Shown: in pieces, positions 1 to 8,520 of the stretch
Layout: each line of letters starts with the position of its first letter
How positions within the stretch are numbered: position 1 is the first letter of the stretch
Source: Mucilaginibacter sp.
GTDB lineage: Bacteria > Bacteroidota > Bacteroidia > Sphingobacteriales > Sphingobacteriaceae
Direction of reading: 5' to 3'
Length of the DNA stretch: 64,000 nt
Assembly (NCBI RefSeq): GCF_025359345.1
Contig: NZ_JANYGQ010000032.1
Coordinates: 62,001 to 126,000 of the forward strand
Notes under the pieces: generated by a model
What the model was told of the DNA's origin: nothing
What the model saw: only the letters and a program-made list of their open reading frames with translations
The model's database searches: none
Made by a program: the position numbers and the translations under genes

Positions 1-92
1 TTACTGCCGCAGCCGGTAAAGGCTATGCCAATTGCTAATACTGCTAAATAACAAACCCAACGCTTTGTTATACCCCGTTTTTTTGTATTCAT
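1..92 (-). CDS. Lipoprotein, N-terminal fragment (cut by window edge)
   Basis: Only the first 30 codons are present. They read as a lipoprotein signal peptide: basic N-terminus (MNTKKRGITKR), a hydrophobic stretch, then a lipobox ending in FTGC with Cys at residue 28. It is the third gene of the minus-strand SusC-SusD operon, 73 bp after the SusD stop. Genes in that place often encode surface glycan-binding proteins or secreted glycosidases, but the visible part does not show which. The start is the ATG at 90-92. Lipoprotein status is seen in the sequence; any glycan role is inferred from position only. Confidence 0.7.
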   Translation of the reverse strand, partial: MNTKKRGITKRWVCYLAVLAIGIAFTGCGS

Positions 93-165
93 TATTTTAA
101 AAGGTAAAGAATATACAGCTTTTTAAGGCCGTATATTCTTATTTATATAGATAATTGGGGAGCAA

Positions 166-1683
166 TTATTGCCTTCCTGAATTATTCAGGTTAGGGTTGA
201 TGTTCACCTGGTTTATAGGGTAAGGGAAATACTGATCGCGGGGTAAAGTTACTGTCTGGTTTAGGCCCGCCCGTTTCAGGTAAGCATTTACCACTACATC
301 ATATTTACCAAACCTCATTAAATCGGCTCTTCTTTTTCCTTCATAATACAATTCCCAGCCGCGCTCCTGTAAAAGTGCGTCGCGGAATGAAGATTGGTTA
401 AGCTCGCCCATTACTAATTGTTTAGCATGCGACCGTGCTTTAACCATATTTACTAACCCTATGCTTTCTGCAGTTGGTCCGCTCAACTCGTTTAAAGCTT
501 CAGCTCTGCTTAGTAATACATCCGCATAGCGCAAAATATCAACGCTATGGCCATCATAGTAAGTGTTATCAGCTCTGCTTGGGTCGGCATATTTCATGGT
601 TGCGACATCGGGCATATACAAAACACCTGCCGGCGGGGTTGCACCTAATGTTGGGGCTTCTTTGTGCGTTAATCCATCAACACCATCGTACTCGGTAAAG
701 AACATTTTTTTACGGTCGTCTTCATCGCCATAGCTGTTATAAAAATCCCAGGTTACGGCATAATACTGCCACCTGTCTGTTAGTACCGGGTGGTTAAGCG
801 GGCCAAAGTGATTCAGCAACTCAGTTCCATTTACGTTTGCATCGCTCAATACCGAAAATATATTTTCTGAACACCATTTGTTGTCCTCTTTAAATAAACC
901 GGCATAAGTTGGATATAACTGGTAAATGCCCAGATCCATAACCTGCTTGGTTAAATCAGCAGCTTTTTGCCATTGGTGCTGACGCAGGTATAGTTTAGCC
1001 AGTAAAGTCATGGCAGCGCCTTTTGTAGCGCGGCCAACATCGTTTGTTGAGTAATATTTGTTGTTTTGATAATCAACAGGCAAAGTGCTTATAGCACCCT
1101 CCAGGTCTGATATTAGCAGCGCATCAATAGTTGCAACAGACGTAACAGGTGGCTGGCTTGTGTATTTAGGATTTGCAATGTCTTTTTCGGTTACCAAAAC
1201 TACCGGCCCCCATGCATCTGTCAGGTCAAGGTAGGCAATGGCGCGCAAAAACTTCATTTCTGCAAGGAACTGGCTTTTAGCGTCATTACTGATTGTGGTC
1301 ATAGCCGAAAGATTATAGATGGCGTTATTAGCATCTGCAATCAGTTTATAGATTTGTTTCCAGTCCTCGGCCAATAAACCGTTTGCTGAGTTCCATTGAA
1401 CCAATGAAAGCTGACCCGGGTCGCCGCCATAATCGCAATGGCCAACGTCTGTCGTTAAATCGGTAAGGGCAAAGTGTCTTACTGTCCAATAGTCAAAGTT
1501 GTCGCCAACGGCGGGGCCCTTTAAACGGGCGTAAACTGCGTTTACCGCGGCCACCGCGTCTGATTGTGTGTGGAAGGCGTTAGTGCTGGTTAAGTTGCTG
1601 TATACCTTCGGGTCGAGGTTCTTGTTGCAGGAGAACTGCAAAAACACAGCAGCTATGATCAGGGTAATATTATATTTTTTCAT
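166..1683 (-). CDS. SusD/RagB family outer-membrane glycan-binding lipoprotein
   Basis: This is the surface lipoprotein that captures oligosaccharides and hands them to the SusC pore just upstream. I start it at the ATG at 1683, giving 505 aa, because this begins a clean lipoprotein signal (MKKYNITLII, Cys at residue 19 in the lipobox FSC). A longer reading back to 1749 adds 22 residues in front of the signal and would overlap the SusC stop. The helical TPR-like N-terminal half and the C-terminal SusD signature (ILRYADVLLSRAEALNEL, then ERGWELYYEGKRRADLMRFG) are both present. The gap to SusC is 40 bp, so the two are co-transcribed. The glycan cannot be told from the sequence. Confidence 0.95.
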   Translation of the reverse strand: MKKYNITLIIAAVFLQFSCNKNLDPKVYSNLTSTNAFHTQSDAVAAVNAVYARLKGPAVGDNFDYWTVRHFALTDLTTDVGHCDYGGDPGQLSLVQWNSANGLLAEDWKQIYKLIADANNAIYNLSAMTTISNDAKSQFLAEMKFLRAIAYLDLTDAWGPVVLVTEKDIANPKYTSQPPVTSVATIDALLISDLEGAISTLPVDYQNNKYYSTNDVGRATKGAAMTLLAKLYLRQHQWQKAADLTKQVMDLGIYQLYPTYAGLFKEDNKWCSENIFSVLSDANVNGTELLNHFGPLNHPVLTDRWQYYAVTWDFYNSYGDEDDRKKMFFTEYDGVDGLTHKEAPTLGATPPAGVLYMPDVATMKYADPSRADNTYYDGHSVDILRYADVLLSRAEALNELSGPTAESIGLVNMVKARSHAKQLVMGELNQSSFRDALLQERGWELYYEGKRRADLMRFGKYDVVVNAYLKRAGLNQTVTLPRDQYFPYPINQVNINPNLNNSGRQ

Positions 1684-1723
1684 TTTATTAATTTTATGTT
1701 GATCCGTTAATGGATGATTATGA

Positions 1724-4700
1724 TTAATGAACAGATACTTTAACACCAAAAGCGAAGGTTCTGAACGCAGGGAAGGCGTTGAAATCCAAACCTCCTGCGG
1801 TATTGCCTGTATGTACGTTTACTTCCGGGTCGGTTCCTTTGTAGCCTGTTACGGTAAGCAGGTTTTGTGCTTCACCATAAATTCTTATGCCCTGCACAAT
1901 TTTAATGCGCTGGAACAATGAAGACGGGAAGTTATAGCCTAATGAAACAGATTTTAAACGGGCATACGAAGCATTCTCCACAAAGCGTGAGTTTACGTAA
2001 CCGCCATAAGTGCTCAGGAAGTAACCTTCACGCGGGATGTCAGTATTTTCGTTTTTGCCGGCCACAAACCTGTTCAAGGCGTCGGTACTGGTTGTCGATT
2101 CCAGAACCAACCTGTTCATATTAAACAATTTGTATCCAAATGCGCCCTGGATAAACACGTTAAGGTCAAAACCTTTGTAGTGAAAATCGTTACCAAAACC
2201 CATGGTGTAATGAGGGTTTGAGTTACCTAAGTATTTCTGATCATCAGGGGTGATTTTACCATCAGCATTTACGTCCACATATTTAGGATCGCCTGGTTTT
2301 GAATTTGGCTGCGGTGCATAAGTTTCGCCGGTTTTAAGTACGCCTGCATAAACGTAGCCGTAAAGCTCGCCCAATTCCTGTCCTACCTGCAACCGCGAAA
2401 ACTCGCGGCCCGATACCGTTCCGCTTGGGTTAGCGGTATTGCTGCTGATGGTTTTGATACCACCGAGGTCCAAAGCTTTTTGTTTGTTGTATGCAATGTT
2501 AAAGCTGGTGTTCCATGAAAAGCCATTTGAGCGGATGTTGTTTGTATTTACAGAAAGCTCGATACCCCTGTTTTCAATGGCACCGGCATTTACCAGTTGG
2601 GTATTAAAGCCCCACCATTGGCCTATTGGAAGATTAAGCAACAGATCACTGGTTTTTTTACGGTAAACGTCAATAGTAACGTTAATCCGGTCATTTGCAA
2701 AACCCATATCCAAACCTGCATCAAATTGCGCGGTGCTTTCCCACTTAAGGTTGGGGTTTGCCAAAGTAGACGGCTCAATACCTACCTGCAACGCCCCGCC
2801 CGGGCTAAGCACTGTGCTATAGTTACCAAATGTGCTCAGGTATTGGTAGTTGTTGATCCTGTCGTTACCTGTAACACCGTAGCTTACCCTTGCTTTTAAA
2901 TTCGAGAAAGTGTTTAAGTTTTTAATAAAATCCTCATCACCAAATTTATAAGCCACAGCCCCCGATGGGAAAATACCATGCCTGAAGTTGCTGCCGAATT
3001 TCGAGGAAGCATCATCCCTTAAAGTAAATGTAGCCAGTATCTTATCTTTATAAGCATAATTTAACCTGCCGTAATAATCGGTAAGTGACGACTCAGATTT
3101 ACCGCTGCTATAACCGTTTACTGTAGAACCGGCACTTAAGTTATAATACAGAAAAACATCGGTAGGGAAACCCTTGGCACCTGCACCAAGTGACTCGGCA
3201 ACGTCTTTTTGGTTCGAATTACCTACCAATAAGGTAAAGTCGTGATCTTTAATCTTGTATTTGTAGGTCAAATAGTTTTCAACCAGCCACCTGAAAGCCG
3301 TCGACATTTGCTCGCTGGCTATACCACCATTTGCTTTACCTGCAACCAATGTCCGGGGAGTGTATTGACCTGCTGTAACCTGGCTGTACTCGCTGCCTGC
3401 GCCCAGATGATAGGTAAGACCTTTAAATAAAATATAATCTAAAGAAACGTTACCGTTCATCAATTTGCTGCCGCTTTTGTTGGTGGGCTCCAAAAGGGTG
3501 GCCAACGCATTGTTTTTACCCTGGTACACATAATAAGTACCATCCGGGTTATAAACCGGGATATTGGGCTGTGCCGTTAACAGTCCAAACAATGGTGGGG
3601 TAATGTCGCCGGAGTATGATTGTAACGTTGAATTACCGCTTGCTCCATAAAAGTTGGCGCTTAGTTTTAAGTTTTCGTTCAATGTTTTTTCAGCACCAAT
3701 CCTTGCGGTATAACGCTCCAAACTGGTGTTTTTTAATACGCCGAGTTGTTTGAGATAATTACCCGATACATAAATTTTTGAACCTTTGTCGGCGCTGCTG
3801 ATGCTTAAATTGCGGTTTTGAACAGTTGCATTTTGAGTAGCAGCTTTTAACCAATTGGTGTTGGCCAATGGGTAATTTGAAGGGAATATCGGCGGTTTGC
3901 CATCTTCAACAGCCGTTGCATTTTGAATATCGGTATACTGTTGGCCGTTTAATAGCGATGGATGATAAGTTAAATATTGCTGACCGTTTGATAGATCGGC
4001 TTCAACTACTGTGGAGCCTATTTTACCCTTTTTAGTGGTAATTAAAACTACACCGTTACCACCTCGCGAACCGTAGATAGCAGTTGCCGATGCATCTTTC
4101 AAAATCTGGATATCTTCAACATCATTAGGGTTTATCTGGTTACCGTTATCAGAGATAAAACCATCAACTACATATAACGGCGCGTTACTTGTATTAATAG
4201 AGTTACCGCCGCGTATGGTAATTGATATGGTACCACCCGGCGCAAAGCTCGATTGCTGAACCATTACGCCAGCCGCTTTACCTTGTATGGCCTGGGCCAA
4301 ATTTGAGGTGGTGCCGCGTAAGTTAAGTTCACTTGCCTTTACCGAACTTACGGAGCCGGTAAGGTCGCTCTTTTTAACTGAGCCGTAACCTACGACCACA
4401 ACTTCGTTCAGTTTGTTAAGATCTTCCTGCAAAGTAATTGTCGAGCCATCAGCGCTGCCCGAAGAAATTTCCTGGGTTTTGTATCCTATATACGATACTA
4501 CCAATATGCCGGAGCTACTCTTAACTGTAATTTTAAATTTTCCGTTTAAATCTGTAGTGGTAGAGTTTTTAGCTCCTTTTTCGGTTACTGTAGCGCCCAT
4601 GATGGGGCCGTCCTTGTCTTTTACAGTGCCGTTTACCACGGTTTGGGCTTTTGCCAGTGCCGGTAGCATTAAAAACAGGCAACAGCAAGCCATTTTAAAA

Positions 4701-4777
4701 AGGGTACCAAAAAGTTTCTTTTTTGAAAAAGATCTTTTTGCATAACCCGGATCAGAGAGTGTGTAAATTTCAATCAT
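1724..4777 (-). CDS. SusC/RagA family TonB-linked outer-membrane protein
   Basis: TonB-dependent importer of 1017 aa that moves glycan fragments across the outer membrane with its SusD partner. After an N-terminal signal region (hydrophobic core about residues 28-45, ending AKAQ) comes a carboxypeptidase-regulatory-like domain (about 48-120, with VSYIGYKTQEI), then the SusC plug motif NEVVVVGYGSVKKSDLTGSV and a plug domain with GGNSINTSNAPLYVVDGF, followed by a long beta-barrel ending in the aromatic-rich AFRTFAFGVKVSVH. It is the first gene of the operon, with an unusually long 0.8-kb upstream region holding two matching palindromes. Neither an anti-sigma/ECF pair nor a hybrid two-component sensor lies next to it in this window. 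Confidence 0.96.
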   Translation of the reverse strand: MIEIYTLSDPGYAKRSFSKKKLFGTLFKMACCCLFLMLPALAKAQTVVNGTVKDKDGPIMGATVTEKGAKNSTTTDLNGKFKITVKSSSGILVVSYIGYKTQEISSGSADGSTITLQEDLNKLNEVVVVGYGSVKKSDLTGSVSSVKASELNLRGTTSNLAQAIQGKAAGVMVQQSSFAPGGTISITIRGGNSINTSNAPLYVVDGFISDNGNQINPNDVEDIQILKDASATAIYGSRGGNGVVLITTKKGKIGSTVVEADLSNGQQYLTYHPSLLNGQQYTDIQNATAVEDGKPPIFPSNYPLANTNWLKAATQNATVQNRNLSISSADKGSKIYVSGNYLKQLGVLKNTSLERYTARIGAEKTLNENLKLSANFYGASGNSTLQSYSGDITPPLFGLLTAQPNIPVYNPDGTYYVYQGKNNALATLLEPTNKSGSKLMNGNVSLDYILFKGLTYHLGAGSEYSQVTAGQYTPRTLVAGKANGGIASEQMSTAFRWLVENYLTYKYKIKDHDFTLLVGNSNQKDVAESLGAGAKGFPTDVFLYYNLSAGSTVNGYSSGKSESSLTDYYGRLNYAYKDKILATFTLRDDASSKFGSNFRHGIFPSGAVAYKFGDEDFIKNLNTFSNLKARVSYGVTGNDRINNYQYLSTFGNYSTVLSPGGALQVGIEPSTLANPNLKWESTAQFDAGLDMGFANDRINVTIDVYRKKTSDLLLNLPIGQWWGFNTQLVNAGAIENRGIELSVNTNNIRSNGFSWNTSFNIAYNKQKALDLGGIKTISSNTANPSGTVSGREFSRLQVGQELGELYGYVYAGVLKTGETYAPQPNSKPGDPKYVDVNADGKITPDDQKYLGNSNPHYTMGFGNDFHYKGFDLNVFIQGAFGYKLFNMNRLVLESTTSTDALNRFVAGKNENTDIPREGYFLSTYGGYVNSRFVENASYARLKSVSLGYNFPSSLFQRIKIVQGIRIYGEAQNLLTVTGYKGTDPEVNVHTGNTAGGLDFNAFPAFRTFAFGVKVSVH

Positions 4778-4905
4778 ACATTTTCGGTGTTAGAATTAAT
4801 TGGGTCAGTGTATTAATTTATTGTTAGTTTTATAATAAAACTTCAGCAACGAAAATTAGAGATATAGCTATCTCAAAACGAAAAAACATCCCCTCAAACA
4901 CAGCG

Positions 4906-4915
4906 CAAACGTTTG
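4906..4915. promoter_or_regulatory. Palindromic operator candidate, copy 1
   Basis: Perfect 10-bp palindrome CAAACGTTTG, preceded by CG, centred 134 bp upstream of the SusC start. A palindrome with a central CG is typical of LacI-family operators. An identical core lies 408 bp further upstream. No LacI gene is in the window, so the factor is unknown. Confidence 0.5.
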
Positions 4916-5313
4916 TTCTGGCCAAAAAACGGCGTCATAAACCTTTTATTAACAGTGTTTTATGTAGTATTGGCTAAGTAAAAAGCAAAGAAATGAGGGT
5001 TGTTGAGGCCTTGTTAATGTTGAATTCGGCGTAAAATTCCGATAAGCTGCTCGTTTTATGTCGGCACCAAAGTATTTGATCCTGAATGTGCGCTGAGATC
5101 GAACCAACACCGGGTCGACAGGTCACTTAACCGGATTTAGGTAGCCACAACGTTCAGTCAGCGCAAAAAAGCAATGTTTTTGGCGGTGGAAATCCGCAGA
5201 TCATGTTAGGAAATAAAGCGTGTTTTTTCTAAGGCTGATTATTACAATCGTTAGTGTTGACGGAATTTCCGGGTACTCTGTTTTGGTGAACAATAAAGCG
5301 TCCTAACTCAACG

Positions 5314-5323
5314 CAAACGTTTG
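5314..5323. promoter_or_regulatory. Palindromic operator candidate, copy 2
   Basis: Second perfect CAAACGTTTG, again preceded by CG, giving a 12-base identical block CGCAAACGTTTG shared with copy 1. Two operators at this distance would allow DNA looping; this is inference. Confidence 0.5.
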
Positions 5324-5398
5324 AAATGTGGCTGCATTTAGCCATCACCCGGCATCAATTACTAATTTAACGCGGGGGCGGGGTAACCTCGCGATCAG

Positions 5399-5433
5399 CT
5401 CACCCCGAACCGCTCTCCGAAGAAAGGGGAGAT
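5399..5433. repeat. Degenerate copy of the CTCACC/CTCTCC hairpin repeat
   Basis: The stretch reads CTCACCCCGAACC then CTCTCC-GAAGAAA-GGGGAG. It resembles the arms of the inverted-repeat element at 8221-8445 (GCCTCACC near CTCTCC...GGAGAGG) but lacks its outer terminal repeats. It is probably a decayed member of the same family. Confidence 0.4.
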
Positions 5434-5586
5434 GCTAATCATAAGTATAAAGGGCAAACGCGCCGTTTTTTCCTGTGCGAATACGATTCGGCAAAAATCC
5501 AATAAAAAGCAGTGTTGGTATAACCCTTTTTATAAGAATATCTTTTACAGAGATTTAAGCTTTGCTGCTTGAACACTGAAAAGTCT

Positions 5587-6291
5587 CTACAATTCAATTA
5601 CCGTTATTAATTCGTCATTGGTGATTGAGATTTCGTTTAATGCTTGCAAAACATATTCGAGGCCTGAACTTTTAGGATTGTGCTCGTACAAGGAATAAGA
5701 GCCATTTTTAGAATTTGCAATAGCTTCCCGCACGTCTGCTTTTTCTTTGTCTGTCCAGTATTTCTCTTTTATTTGGCCGATATTCCCAAAATGCGCTTCG
5801 ATTTTAGACTTTAAAATCGAGTATTCGTCATACGTCAGGAACCCAATTTTTTCGTCATTAGTGAAACTTTCAAAGTTTACGTATCCTGTTAAACAACGGC
5901 CCTTTATGATGAAATTCCAAAGCTGGATAAAATCGCGGTCATTAGTTTTTAATACCATGTCGGTACTTTCATTATATCGCCATTTATTCATTGTCGGCCC
6001 AAAAAGTTCCAGTATTTTGTTTTCACTGTTTGTCGAGTCACAGTAATTTAGAAACTCAGAAGTTAGTTCATCAATTAGTTTTTTGTCAAGATTATGAAGG
6101 TTATATTCGAAATCATCATTTTGCGCCAAATAACTTTTTAATTCTTTATTGCCAAATGTTTCGTTGAACTGTAGTACTGAAGAGTCGGCGGCATCGAGGT
6201 ACCATTGCCTGAATGTCGAAAAATTCTCGAAAATTGTTTCTTTAAGAGTTTTTCTAAGAATACTTCTATAATAACTAACCCGTTGGCCCAT
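5587..6291 (-). CDS. Uncharacterised protein, 234 aa
   Basis: I do not recognise this protein. It starts MGQRVSYYRS and has no signal peptide or membrane segment. It is rich in Asn, Glu, Lys and aromatics, predicted soluble and mostly alpha-helical. The DNA is clearly more AT-rich than the neighbouring metabolic genes, and it stands alone between the long SusC control region and a DUF3863 gene on the same strand (63 bp away). The style, a lone AT-rich gene for a 20-30 kDa soluble acidic protein, resembles immunity-type proteins or other horizontally moved cargo, but no toxin gene is beside it. Function unknown. Confidence 0.7.
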   Translation of the reverse strand: MGQRVSYYRSILRKTLKETIFENFSTFRQWYLDAADSSVLQFNETFGNKELKSYLAQNDDFEYNLHNLDKKLIDELTSEFLNYCDSTNSENKILELFGPTMNKWRYNESTDMVLKTNDRDFIQLWNFIIKGRCLTGYVNFESFTNDEKIGFLTYDEYSILKSKIEAHFGNIGQIKEKYWTDKEKADVREAIANSKNGSYSLYEHNPKSSGLEYVLQALNEISITNDELITVIEL

Positions 6292-6354
6292 TTTAATTTT
6301 TCAAATATTTCACTTAATTATTGGCGGCGCAAAGTTCACGCGATCATTTCTTTT

Positions 6355-7773
6355 TCACCTCATCAACTCCGGATAATACCCCGCTATCAAATCTTTCGCC
6401 GTTTTATCCAATTCTTTGATCAGCCTCGGCTTATCCTGCGGCCGCAATCCCTTTTGATTAATTTCATTTATCAAGCTCCAGTTTTTATCAGGATGTTCCG
6501 GACTAGGGTCGGCAGGTTCTTTGGCGGTAAGATCATAGCGGGTGAAATCTATTACCATATCAGGCGTATTTTGGTGCCAGTCGCGAAGCAGTGCCAGCCT
6601 GAATTCCTTGTTCATGAACCATTTAATTTCAAGGTTATTGTACGAGTCGCCGAGGCCGGAGCCACGCTCTTCAAAGCGGTAATTCCATTTGTCGTTGGTT
6701 TTGTACTGGTTGCGCCAAATGTTGCCATACTCGCCAAAGGTTACAAAGTGAGTATCGGGCCAGCGTTTTTTGGTACCGGTTACCCACATTTCAAGGGCGC
6801 TGCAGATAAAGTCTTTTCCAAACTCATAAACCAGCTGTGCCTCCCAGATATTGGTAACCCAGCCAAAGCCGTTTAATTCAAAACCTTTATCAAAATGTAT
6901 TGATTGCGTGTGCATAACCTCTCTGTGGCCCAAATCGAGCCCCCAGCCGTGGTACGTCTCCAGCGGGCCAACGCCCCGGCGACTGTTATAACCATCTAAT
7001 TGCTGCCCGATGGCACCACTTCGGCGCGCACAAATAAAATCCATAGTCCAGCCATCCAGGTTTACGCAATCTATAAAATCCTTGCTGCCTTGCGCCGGTT
7101 TACAAAAATGTTCTTTGGAAGGATAAAAAGGGTAGGAGGGCGAACCATCTGCACCGCCGCCATCAATATTAAACTGGCTCCATATTACGGCATGTGCCGT
7201 ATGGATATGTTCTTTTTCGGCGAGGTATTGTAAGTTGTTGGCCGATAAAAAGCCGCCCATTATAGCTTGCGGCCGGTAACCGTTGCCCACAAAATCGGTA
7301 ATTGTCTGGATAGCCTCCGTCATTTCCCTGTTTATTCTTTCGCGCGGCAGATACATTGCCGGGAAGTAACCCGGAAAGTAGGAAACCTCGTCGCCATATT
7401 TTTGCTGGCATTCGGCTACATAATTCCTTATTTCAACATAATTTTTTCGTTTATCTTCCAGCGCATTTAAGGTAAAGCCCCAGGTAAGCCGCCCATCTGG
7501 ATTGTTTTTGGCGAAAGCTTCGCGCATCCATCTTACACCTTCAAGCGTATGCCACGCGGCTTCATCACGCGGGTGCAGCTTCACGTCTCTTGATACTTCC
7601 CAGGGCGTGGTGCGGACCATGATGCAGAAAGTCACAAACCTGTTGCCGTTTAGCTGCAGGGGCGCCGGATTATTTAACAGGAACGGATCAAAACCCTTAA
7701 ATAAGTTTGATTGGCCAACCGCTAAGCCGGCTGTTGATATTGCGGAACTTTTTACAAAAGTGCGTCTGTCCAT
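6355..7773 (-). CDS. DUF3863-type exported protein with Tat-like signal, 472 aa
   Basis: Its N-terminus MDRRTFVKSSAISTAGLAVG is a twin-arginine-like signal (RRTFVK), so it is probably exported folded. The rest, with blocks such as EAAWHTLEGVRWMREAF, IMGGFLSANNLQYLAE and LETYHGWGLDLGHREVMHTQSIHFD, looks like the Bacteroidota DUF3863/DUF3864 family, whose biochemical role is unknown. The assignment rests on my memory of the family. The many conserved Trp, His and Asp residues and the SGAIGQQLDGYNSRRG segment suggest a carbohydrate-active fold resembling polysaccharide deacetylases; this is a guess. It is divergently placed to the cupin gene at 7888. Confidence 0.65.
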   Translation of the reverse strand: MDRRTFVKSSAISTAGLAVGQSNLFKGFDPFLLNNPAPLQLNGNRFVTFCIMVRTTPWEVSRDVKLHPRDEAAWHTLEGVRWMREAFAKNNPDGRLTWGFTLNALEDKRKNYVEIRNYVAECQQKYGDEVSYFPGYFPAMYLPRERINREMTEAIQTITDFVGNGYRPQAIMGGFLSANNLQYLAEKEHIHTAHAVIWSQFNIDGGGADGSPSYPFYPSKEHFCKPAQGSKDFIDCVNLDGWTMDFICARRSGAIGQQLDGYNSRRGVGPLETYHGWGLDLGHREVMHTQSIHFDKGFELNGFGWVTNIWEAQLVYEFGKDFICSALEMWVTGTKKRWPDTHFVTFGEYGNIWRNQYKTNDKWNYRFEERGSGLGDSYNNLEIKWFMNKEFRLALLRDWHQNTPDMVIDFTRYDLTAKEPADPSPEHPDKNWSLINEINQKGLRPQDKPRLIKELDKTAKDLIAGYYPELMR

Positions 7774-7887
7774 ATCGAATTGAAAATCTTTGGTTGCCGT
7801 TAAAGATATTAATTCTTTTTACCGCAGGATAGGACAAAAACTGCGAAGTTTACGTTTATATAACATCGCACTAATAAACATTCAAAC

Positions 7888-8226
7888 ATGCAACCACCGG
7901 TACTGATTCCAATAAGCATTCAACAGGAAACCAATAATGTTAACGCTTATAAAAATATCCCCCTTTCAATAGTAAACGATCATACGGTCAGGCTGAGCAT
8001 AATGACAGAGCCCTTTTACTGGCACTATCACCCCAATTCTGACGAAACTTTCCTGGCATTGGAAGGGGTATTATGTATCGATCTGGAGGACAAAACGGTT
8101 GAACTGTCGCCTAACCAGCTAATAACCATACCCGCCAATGTAGTCCACCGCACCAGGCCTAAATACGAGAGGTCGGTTAATGTTACTTTTGAGCGGGAGG
8201 GTATTGAAACGGTTAAACTAACGTGA
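7888..8226 (+). CDS. Small single-domain cupin protein
   Basis: A 112-aa cupin. Motif 1 is WHYHPNSDETFLALEG (two His and a Glu as metal ligands) and motif 2 is near LITIPANVVHRTRPKYER, with a His in the expected place. These proteins bind a metal and act as small isomerases, dioxygenases or sensors; the substrate cannot be told. No signal peptide, so cytoplasmic. The last sense codon and the TGA stop lie inside the left terminal repeat of the inverted-repeat element at 8221-8445, so the C-terminus may have been altered by its insertion. Confidence 0.85.
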   Translation: MQPPVLIPISIQQETNNVNAYKNIPLSIVNDHTVRLSIMTEPFYWHYHPNSDETFLALEGVLCIDLEDKTVELSPNQLITIPANVVHRTRPKYERSVNVTFEREGIETVKLT

Positions 8227-8445
8227 GTTCAATATAAAAACACGATGCTTTGAGTTGCGGGCGACATCACAATAGATGGTCGTCGCCTCACCCTGCCCTC
8301 TCCGAAGGAGAGGGTTCTGAAAAGGAATTTCCCATGAGCAACGCTCAAGTCCTCTCCTTTGGAGAGGATTTAGGTGAGGCGAAACGCAAGCCGTTAAGTA
8401 AAACGATATGGATCTATTAGTACAATTCTTATATCGAACTCACGT
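8221..8445. repeat. MITE-like 225-bp inverted-repeat element
   Basis: The ends form a 17-bp terminal inverted repeat with one mismatch: ACGTGAGTTCAATATAA at 8221-8237, and the reverse complement of ACGTGAGTTCGATATAA at 8429-8445. Inside, a second pair of arms (GCCTCACC near CTCTCCGAAGGAGAGG, and CCTCTCCTTTGGAGAGG near GGTGAGGC) makes a long imperfect hairpin. There is no ORF inside. I see no clear target-site duplication. It looks like a non-autonomous mobile element. Confidence 0.6.
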
Positions 8446-8520
8446 CAACTGTTATTAATTACTACCTATAGGGATATTTTATTTAATTTAGAGCAAAAAA
8501 TTATCACCAAATCACCCTAA

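Larger units (their letters stand above)
4778..5586. other. 809-bp intergenic region upstream of the SusC operon
   Basis: Gene-free region between the SusC start and the stop of the next minus-strand gene. It holds two copies of CAAACGTTTG (4906-4915 and 5314-5323) and a degenerate hairpin repeat at 5399-5433. I found no convincing ORF in it and no confident promoter match. Its length and the operators suggest the control region of the SusC operon. Confidence 0.6.

Noticed and set aside
1684..1749. Longer start for the SusD gene at 1749
   Set aside because: Adds 22 residues in front of a clean lipoprotein signal and overlaps the SusC stop.
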